Shown here: positions 1-7,900 of the stretch, piece by piece
Position numbering within the stretch: the first letter of the stretch is position 1
Layout: each line of letters opens with the position of its first letter
Assembly (NCBI GenBank): GCA_030615855.1
Contig: JAUWYL010000014.1
Span: 1 to 32,940, forward strand
Length of the DNA: 32,940 nt
Direction: 5' to 3'
DNA from: a bacterium
GTDB lineage: Bacteria; UBP18; UBA7526
The notes under the pieces: generated by a model
Database searches by the model: none
Seen by the model: only the letters and a program-made list of their open reading frames with translations
What the model was told of the DNA's origin: nothing
Program-made: the position numbers and the translations under genes

Positions 1-3000
1 GTCCAGACTCAAATCTTTCCCGCAGTCAACGTAATCGTCAACCCCGTCAAAGCTCAAGGCAGTGTCGATCCTTCCCGCTGCTCCATAAGTGGCCCCATAA
101 TTTATTCCGTGATTACCCTGAACTGAAGAGTCCTCTATGTCGTACCCGCCTGGTGCTCCTCCGCCAGCGGTCTCGTCCAGGTGCATCCAGAGCACGCGGC
201 CTACCGGTGATTGCATGGTATCGAGGATAATGGTATCGCTGGATGCTTCTGACCAATTACCAGCCACATCCTTGAACTTGACATAGACTGTTCTCTCTCC
301 GTCATCTCCAGAGACTAAAATCCAGGACTTAGAAGTAGAGTAAGCTTCAGCTTCGCTGTAGCTAACCCCATCGTTAGAGAACTTCATCTGACTGACCCCA
401 CTTCCACTATCATTAGCTGAAAGGGTTAAAGTAACTGAAGTGGAGTTAGTGGTAATATTTCCACTATTGATGGAGATAGTCCCGGTAGGTGGCAGGGTGT
501 CTAAGGTGATGGAGTCACTTAGGATATTACTCTCATTAAGGGGTGCATCCCTCACTTTACAATAAACGGTCTTTGCTCCATCTCCGCTTGATAGACTAAA
601 GGTGGTGGGGTCTTCATAGGGAACCCAACTACCGACAATGAAGTTTGGATCCTCAGAGAGAATCATCTCTGTTGGTTCCCCAGAGGCAACCAAATCAACG
701 TCTATTGTCTGGCTATTGGTATAGGTTGTGGATCCACTATCTTGATCAGAGAGGGTAATGCTTGTTAGCTCTGGGGAAACAGTATCTATCCTGATCTGAT
801 AGTGGTCTGGATCGCCCCAGTTGCCTGCTCCATCTTGAGCCCTAACATGGAAGCACCAGATGCCATCTACCACATCAATATATGATGCGTTATTTCCAGT
901 GGTATCGATGACCGTATCGGGAACAGTTTCTGCAATCTGATCTAAAATGTAACTATAGCCAGCGATTCCCGAAGAATCTTGGGGAGTAGTCCAATCAAAC
1001 AATAGATCGTTGTTAGAATACCAAATATTCTCATTGGGATGAGTGGATGATGAGATGACCGGGGCTGGTGGAGGAGTAGTATCAAGGGTGAAAGACCAAG
1101 TAGCTGACCAGTCTCCATCTGTAGTTCCATCATTGGCAGAGACTCTCCAGTACCAGGTATCGTCTGCCAAGGGATCTCCAGCTGGTATGCTCTTCGAAGT
1201 CTTATCTGTCTCTTCTGCAATGTTAGAATACGTCCGTTTGCTTGGGGTATTAAAATTATCTGAGGTATCAACTTCTAAGGTATATGTCAAAGTGTCATTA
1301 TCTGGATCAGTAGTGTTATTCCAGGTAAGAGTCGGGGTATTATCCTTTGTCAATGTCCCATCTGCTGGAGAGTCTAAATTCGGCGCAGATGGTGCGCTAT
1401 TCAATATAGTCACTGAAGGAGAGGTCTTTAGTACACCGAAGTCTGTTCCATCACATGGCTTCACTGTGAAGTGCCATTTCTCTCCCTTTGCCGTGGCGAT
1501 TGAGGGGATAGTCAGTTGGTCATTGTAATTCGGTTGTAAAACATTGTCTTTATACCATCTGATCTCTGATCCACTCTCTGGATCATCGTCCGCATCATAG
1601 TAATCATAGCTTCCCACTAAATTGTGAGTAGTCTTGGGACTTTCTGGCGAGATACTTAGGTTACTTGCTATTGGTGGAATATTTGTGGTGTAGCTTATTG
1701 TGACCTCGCTTAGGATGGGAGTGTTTTGATTATTGGTTGTTTCAAGTATCGCTTCATATTGAATCCATCTATTAGAAGGGCTGATTATTACTGAGCCACT
1801 CGTTGTATAGTAATCACTCCACGCGCTCCAGGAAGAACCATCTGGAGATGTCCTTGTCCTAAACTTAATACTTGTTCCTTGAGTAGAAGTGTCAGCAGTC
1901 CAACTTATGGTACCCCAATCAGCAGGAGAGCCAGCATCATAGGCTGAAGAAGTAAGGGTGCCTGTGTTTCCTACTACTCTACCAGTATAGTATCTGACAT
2001 AATCCCATTTAATTTTTGTTATGTTGGTTGTCCAAAAAAGTATGCTAAACCTTACATAATTAGTCGTATAGTCAGAAGCAGTTCCTGTCCATTTTAATAA
2101 ACCATCAACATAAATTTTGTAAATTTCGTTTTTTAGTGTTAAACGATAAATATGAAAATTCCCATCATCTATACCATCTGTTCCAAAATTAAAAGATGCC
2201 CTTTTTGTTCCATCAGATATTGTAAATCCTACACTACCATCAGGATCAAAATTAAGGACTTTTAGTCTTACTTCCACTGTATTCCCGACAGAATTTTGAC
2301 TTAGAACATTGCTTCGACTATACATAACGTGCCCATATTGGGCACCAAATTGATCAACTGATAGTATTCCATCAGAAATATATATATTTGGAGCACCCGA
2401 ATTAAAAAAGCAGTCTTTATTCCACACAGGACTACTATTTTCTGGCAAAGCGTCAGCAGTATAATTAACTGTCCAATTTGAGCCTTCAAATAATTTTGAT
2501 TTTAGTTTTACATCTCCTGGACTGCTGATAGTATCTACATTTCCATTGTCAGATTTATACATTGTTGGGTCATCCCAGACATCTTGACCAGGACCGCCCG
2601 ACCAATCAGTTTGAGTCCAGTCATCTATACTAATGCCTACTGGACCCGAGGTCTTAAGTTCACCAAAGTATATTCCATCCTTTGGCTTTACTGTGAAGTG
2701 CCATTTCTCCCCCTTTGTCGTGGCGCTTGAGGCAAGGGTTACCGGGCTATGGGCATCATTATTATCGTAGTCTGGCTGATGAACACCATTTTTATACCAC
2801 TTGACCTCTGTTCCGCTTTCTGGATCTTCATCGAGATCAGAGTAGGTATAATTTCCCACTAAATCGTCAGTAGTCTTGGGGCTTTCTGGAGAGATAGATA
2901 GATTGCTTGCTACTGGTTTATGGTTAAGAGTGGTGAACTCTTTATCACTTCCATAGGTAGTTCCTCCGACATTGGAGGCATAGGCCCGAAAATGATAGGT

Positions 3001-4758
3001 AGTGCGGGCAGTAAGTCCAAAGATTCTCTGGTGGAAGGTTCCAGTAGTTGATTTATTAACCTTGCTGGTTTTGGATCCATAAGAAGTTGTTTTCCCATAC
3101 TCAAACCATACCTTACAGGCAGTGGGATAACCAAGATCGGTCAGATCACCATTCAGGATAGCACTATTTGCTTCAATATTGGTAGCGTCTTGAGTAGTCA
3201 CTGTTGGTGAAAAAAGAAGCATCCTTAAAAATGGATAGCTTACCCCTTCGTCAATGTTCCAAATAGTATCAAAGTCCCACCCAGCGTCTGTAAAGGTAGT
3301 TTTCACTTTCATCTCTGCTGTTGTTTTTCCTATTCCACAAGCACTTGAGGTTTGTCCTGAAGTTTGTTTATCCCAAAAACAGTTATTACAAGTGCCACCA
3401 CTATTAACACCAAGAAAACCTTTACCATTCACACTTCCTGTAGAATAACAATTAGTTATATCGCCTCTACTCCAGCCAACTAAACCACCAACTTCATAAT
3501 CTACAGCATTTACACTTCCCGTAGAATAACAATTAGTTATACTACCTTTACCATTACAACCGACTAGACCACCAACAGTAGCCCTTCCACTTACACTCCC
3601 TATGGAATAATAACAACTAGTTATATCACCTATATTACTACCAACTAAACCACCAATCGCAATATCGCTTCCATTTACACTTCCTGTAGAATAACAATTA
3701 GTTATAGGAGCAGTAGAACTATCATCAGCACTATTGCGACCATTATAACCGACTAAACCACCAACTTGGCTAATGCCACCCACATTACCTGTAGAATAAG
3801 AATTAGTTATAGGAGTGCGAAAAGTAGCACCAACCAAACCACCGATAAAAGTACCAACAGCACTTACATCTCCTGTGAAATAACAATTAGTTACACGGCT
3901 TTGGCCAGTATAACCAATCAAACCCCCGACATTATAACTGCCGTTCACACTTGCTGTAGAATAAGAGTTAGTTACAGTGCCTCCTTGCTGCTCACCAATC
4001 AAACCACCGACGTCTTGTCTACCATTCACACTTCCTGTAGAATAAGAGTTATTTATCATAGCACCTACACTATAACCAACCAAACTACCAGTATTGTGTC
4101 GACCCCCAGTTATATCGACATTTATCAAACCAACATCTTTGATTGTGCCACCTACAATATGACTAAATAAACCAACATTATTAAGAGAACTTCTATTTAT
4201 AAATAAATTAGTTAGTGTATGTCCATTTCCGTTAAAGCGACCTCTAAATTTATCAGCTGCAGTTCCAATAGGAATAAATCCTTTTCCATCGTTCCAATTT
4301 TTAGTATCGGAAGCATCAATATCATTACCTAACTCATACCAAGCAGTTAAATCATCCCTCACGTTTTGAAGGTCAGTTGCATTTTCAATTATATATGGGT
4401 CTTGTTCTGTTCCTGAACCTGTCATTGCAGCCACGGATGCGGACGCGAAAGTAACCAAGGTGAAGAAGGCAGTCGCGGACGCTAGTACGAGTATCAGACA
4501 TAGCGTGAGCGAGCCAACCTTTCTTCCGAAGAAACGTTGACGAAAGAAACCAGACTTTTTGACATTTTCGTGAACCTTTCTCAAAGGTTCTTTTGATGGA
4601 ACTGTTTCTAAAAGCTCCTTATTGCTCTTCCCAGACGTTTCTGATAATCCCTCCCGGCTCTCAGGTCCTCTCCAATGCCTTCTGAAGAAGGTGAAAAATC
4701 CCGTTCCCATCATCCCTTTCCAGAATTCAAGACCTACTTGTTTTTTACTTTTAATCAT
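1..4758 (-). CDS. Giant GLUG-repeat / Fn3-like / LamG surface protein (C-terminus beyond window)
   Basis: Hand translation from the ATG at 4758 stays open for 1586 codons to the window edge with no stop. The start has a clear ribosome binding site (GGAGGACAAGA). Residues 1-83 form a long basic leader, followed by a hydrophobic signal/anchor segment at about 84-112. Residues about 130-455 contain ten GLUG-type repeats (pattern xVGGLVGxxxxxxITNCYSTGSV). After them come an Fn3-like domain (about 510-600), two copies of a domain beginning ASNLSISPESPKTT (about 616-703 and 1024-1115) flanking a concanavalin-like region, several Ig/Fn3-like segments, and from about 1515 the start of a LamG domain (DxSxxGNHGxxxG, FDGVDDYV). 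It is probably a secreted or cell-surface adhesin-like protein. It lies 200 bp downstream of the C25 protease gene. Its substrate or partner cannot be told from sequence. Confidence 0.85.
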   Translation of the reverse strand, partial: MIKSKKQVGLEFWKGMMGTGFFTFFRRHWRGPESREGLSETSGKSNKELLETVPSKEPLRKVHENVKKSGFFRQRFFGRKVGSLTLCLILVLASATAFFTLVTFASASVAAMTGSGTEQDPYIIENATDLQNVRDDLTAWYELGNDIDASDTKNWNDGKGFIPIGTAADKFRGRFNGNGHTLTNLFINRSSLNNVGLFSHIVGGTIKDVGLINVDITGGRHNTGSLVGYSVGAMINNSYSTGSVNGRQDVGGLIGEQQGGTVTNSYSTASVNGSYNVGGLIGYTGQSRVTNCYFTGDVSAVGTFIGGLVGATFRTPITNSYSTGNVGGISQVGGLVGYNGRNSADDSSTAPITNCYSTGSVNGSDIAIGGLVGSNIGDITSCYYSIGSVSGRATVGGLVGCNGKGSITNCYSTGSVNAVDYEVGGLVGWSRGDITNCYSTGSVNGKGFLGVNSGGTCNNCFWDKQTSGQTSSACGIGKTTAEMKVKTTFTDAGWDFDTIWNIDEGVSYPFLRMLLFSPTVTTQDATNIEANSAILNGDLTDLGYPTACKVWFEYGKTTSYGSKTSKVNKSTTGTFHQRIFGLTARTTYHFRAYASNVGGTTYGSDKEFTTLNHKPVASNLSISPESPKTTDDLVGNYTYSDLDEDPESGTEVKWYKNGVHQPDYDNNDAHSPVTLASSATTKGEKWHFTVKPKDGIYFGELKTSGPVGISIDDWTQTDWSGGPGQDVWDDPTMYKSDNGNVDTISSPGDVKLKSKLFEGSNWTVNYTADALPENSSPVWNKDCFFNSGAPNIYISDGILSVDQFGAQYGHVMYSRSNVLSQNSVGNTVEVRLKVLNFDPDGSVGFTISDGTKRASFNFGTDGIDDGNFHIYRLTLKNEIYKIYVDGLLKWTGTASDYTTNYVRFSILFWTTNITKIKWDYVRYYTGRVVGNTGTLTSSAYDAGSPADWGTISWTADTSTQGTSIKFRTRTSPDGSSWSAWSDYYTTSGSVIISPSNRWIQYEAILETTNNQNTPILSEVTISYTTNIPPIASNLSISPESPKTTHNLVGSYDYYDADDDPESGSEIRWYKDNVLQPNYNDQLTIPSIATAKGEKWHFTVKPCDGTDFGVLKTSPSVTILNSAPSAPNLDSPADGTLTKDNTPTLTWNNTTDPDNDTLTYTLEVDTSDNFNTPSKRTYSNIAEETDKTSKSIPAGDPLADDTWYWRVSANDGTTDGDWSATWSFTLDTTPPPAPVISSSTHPNENIWYSNNDLLFDWTTPQDSSGIAGYSYILDQIAETVPDTVIDTTGNNASYIDVVDGIWCFHVRAQDGAGNWGDPDHYQIRIDTVSPELTSITLSDQDSGSTTYTNSQTIDVDLVASGEPTEMILSEDPNFIVGSWVPYEDPTTFSLSSGDGAKTVYCKVRDAPLNESNILSDSITLDTLPPTGTISINSGNITTNSTSVTLTLSANDSGSGVSQMKFSNDGVSYSEAEAYSTSKSWILVSGDDGERTVYVKFKDVAGNWSEASSDTIILDTMQSPVGRVLWMHLDETAGGGAPGGYDIEDSSVQGNHGINYGATYGAAGRIDTALSFDGVDDYVDCGKDLSLD
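4516..4590. repeat. Two palindromes inside the leader of the giant protein gene
   Basis: The stretch 4572-4590 (GAACCTTTCTCAAAGGTTC) has perfect 8-bp arms around CTC. The stretch 4516-4538 is a second, imperfect palindrome centred on TTCTTCCGAAGAA. Both lie in codons for the basic N-terminal leader. The first resembles the AAGAACCTT words seen in intergenic repeats of this window, so the leader may partly derive from repeat DNA. Confidence 0.5.
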
Positions 4759-4958
4759 TTCTTGTCCTCCTTCTGACCTAACCACGGTTAAATATAAAGT
4801 TAGCTACTTTTTTCATCTTCTTATCTTTTCTTACCCTTCTCTTCTAACTAAATTTTTATGCAGATTGGTACAGATTTTAATTCTAAATTTTAAATGCTTA
4901 GTATAAATTATTTTCATGTTTTATTCGTGAGTCGTGGCACGTCGCTCGTTACTCTCTG
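4759..4958. other. AT-rich spacer between C25 protease gene and giant surface gene
   Basis: About 200 bp without an ORF of note. It holds the ribosome binding site of the downstream gene. A TATACT at about 4886-4891 could be a -10 box on the minus strand, but no -35 match sits at the right distance. I see no convincing terminator, so read-through from the C25 operon is possible. Confidence 0.4.
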
Positions 4959-7900
4959 TCATTCCCAGATGGGGTATTTGTGGGGAGGTCTTGTTTTTCT
5001 TTTAGCCAGCCAGAGGATAGGCTTTAACCCTGCTCTTATTATGGGCTTCAAGGCTTTCTTTTTCTCAATGAATTTGGATATTGAGGAACTATGGTGATAG
5101 TAAAAACGGACGAAGGCTCTACCCGTCTTATTGGTGAGCAAGCATTCATCCCGGAAGTTGCGGAATACTTCTACCTCCTCTGCCATAGAGGTGCCATAGG
5201 CAACAGAGGCGATGGGGCAGGTATGGCCATGAGTATGACCATCCTCACCAGGAGGAAACTTCAATCCTAATGCCGGATCGCCGAGCAAGCCGAAGGTATC
5301 AGCAACGTCTTCATAGCCATTGGCCAGTGCCGACATCTTGGCTTGGGAGATGGCCTTTCCAATAATGTTAGTGGTGCCTCCAAAGAAGGCCTGGAATAGT
5401 CCCTCATTGAGTATTTTCTGTCCAGAGCAAGGGGTTATCCCCGTTGATGAGAAAGTAGCAATGGCTCCTATTCCTTTTTCTTCATCATCCTTTGCTCTTA
5501 ATAATTCTTCAGCCAGACATTCATAACCTGCATAATAGGCGAAGTAGCCATCCTCGCAAGTCATATTAATAAAGAAGGGAAGTTTCTCCTCATTGTTAAG
5601 AGAGGAAATATCTGAGGAGTGGAAGATAGTTTCATCTGCCCATAGATTCCAGGCACCATGGCCTACATAGTTAACGATTAAAACACCGCTTTTGATGGTA
5701 TCGATGATTGCCTGTCTGCAAGCGCTTTGGCCCAGTTCACTGAGATATGCTTTGTAAAGCTGGTAGTCAGACGAGGGGTAGTTTCTGACACTATCGTTAG
5801 TTGTCTCAAATATTAATTCACCTATCCTTTTGGCATCATCAGCAACATAGAGGATATTTCTCTCCCAGGTATCAGTATAGGCTGCATTTTCATAATCCAC
5901 TATTTTATTAACAATAACCCCCAATTTATCATCAGTAGTCTTTACTGGCAGGCGACCGATATAGATATCGGGCACGATATCCTCATCGTTCACTACCCCA
6001 TCGTCATTGTCATCATTGACACAGACGAACCAGTTCTCATTGATCGTCTCCCCCATATATTCTGTCTCTGAGAGGTAGACAGGCAAATAATTATGATGTT
6101 GCTCTTCTCCCCTATTGTTCTTGTAATCGTAGGTAGCATCTCCTACTAAGAGGACATAGGTTGGCTTGGGTGCCGTCCAGTTATCATAGGCATAGATCAA
6201 GAAGTACTTTATTGCCTGGGGAGAGACAATGCCGTAATTGAACTCATCATAGATGTCGCTTACCTTTACTACCTTGACCCTCAGACCCTGGGACTCCCGG
6301 TGATTCTTGAGTTTTATGATGGGATTATCGGGGTCATTCTCATTGTAGAAGTCATCGTAGGTGATGATGATATAGTCTGCCCTATTATTTGGAGAACGGA
6401 TACCAGAGTCTTCGTATTTCTCAATGGCTGAGGCTGGAAGGGTAAGCGGCTCCTGTGCCAGATACTCAGTAGTTGCCAAGATATTATCTTTGAAGCTTAA
6501 GGTGCCATCCGTAATATCAAAGTTATTGATCTTTTGATCGTTTGTAATGTCAAAGACCTCTATATCATTATTGGTGAAGTTAGTGTTGAAGTCTGAGATC
6601 TCGAAGAGGTGGTCGCCAGCATCCTGGTTGAAACTCAGGGAATTGTTACTTGCTTTGAAGTCGCGCCAGTAGTCAATCTCAAACCAGTTGGCATAGACCT
6701 CGTCATTCTCCACCCCGGGATCAAGGATGACCTGAACGGTAATGGTATTAATCCCGTCCTGGAGTTGGAGATCGGATTGGGGTATAGACTTATCAATACT
6801 ACGCTCTCCTACCCCTGACCAGGTGGTATCCTCAACTACATTATTATTAATCTTAAGTATGGTATGGTGGGTAACATCAAAGAAACTGTAGAGGGCAGCT
6901 TTTATTTGAGCATTACCACTTGGTGAATGAAGGGGATCGGTCAAGGTAATGGTATAATCTCCTGGCGAGTCTTTGGCAGCGGTTTGGGAGAAGAACCACC
7001 TGTCGACACTCGCTGCACCCGTAACGGCATAGGAGTATGTTTGATCCCGTTCATAATGCTCTGTTGAAAGGAAGGAATTTGGAGTAGTACCAGAATCTGG
7101 AGTACCATCCTTGGTAGTCATACGCAGGCCATCATTCGTGCCGCCGCTGTCCAGCCAGTAGACGTTGGTAGAGGTATATTTTGTGGGTTCGATCTTTCCA
7201 TAGAACTCGATATAGTCATCAGAGTGGAAGGTCCCATCACTCTCTCCTTTTACATAGATGCGGATCTGATTGCCTTGACTGTCATAGATCTTGAAGGTCC
7301 TGGGATCAAGAGAATCTAGTTCAAGATCGGTATTCGCCTGTAGATAATCATAGGTCAACTTATAGATTCCTTCCTGGACTCCCTGGTAAAGGCCGCTTTC
7401 GCTGTAGGCATAGTCAAGGGATAACTTATAGGTTGGGCCAGTAAAGGCAGGAAGGGAAGAGGGACTGGGGTCTGCCCAGGCGGGAGTAGAAAATAGAGAG
7501 CGAATCGGTGAACCGGTGAACCGGTGAACCGGAGAACTGGCTAACTGGCTAACTTCACTAAAATCAAGTCTTACTCTTATCTTTTTATAGAATTTGAGTT
7601 CATTAGTTACTGGATTGAACTGGATGGGATAGAGTTTTATCTGAACGACCTTCTGCTCCCTCATATATCCTGTGAAGCCAAGTTCTGTTAAATTATCGGG
7701 ATAGAAGGCATCTGAAGTGTAGGCTATTTCATCCTTGGTAAATATCTCTTCCACATACTTAATATCCCCTGATTCCTTGGTCTCTTGAGTGGGAACGGGA
7801 TAGAGGTTATAGTCAGGCAGGATAGTAGATTCAGAGTCAAGGATGCTGATCTCAATTGAGGAGTCAGTGGGCACACCAAGTAAAACACCCTTCATGGGGA

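Noticed and set aside
1043-1528. 161-codon plus-strand ORF
   Set aside because: It lies antisense within the continuous 1586-codon minus-strand frame and has no domain signal.
3766-4170. 134-codon plus-strand ORF in the GLUG region
   Set aside because: It is the antisense of the GLUG repeats; its Thr/Asn-rich periodic protein mirrors the repeats of the minus-strand gene.
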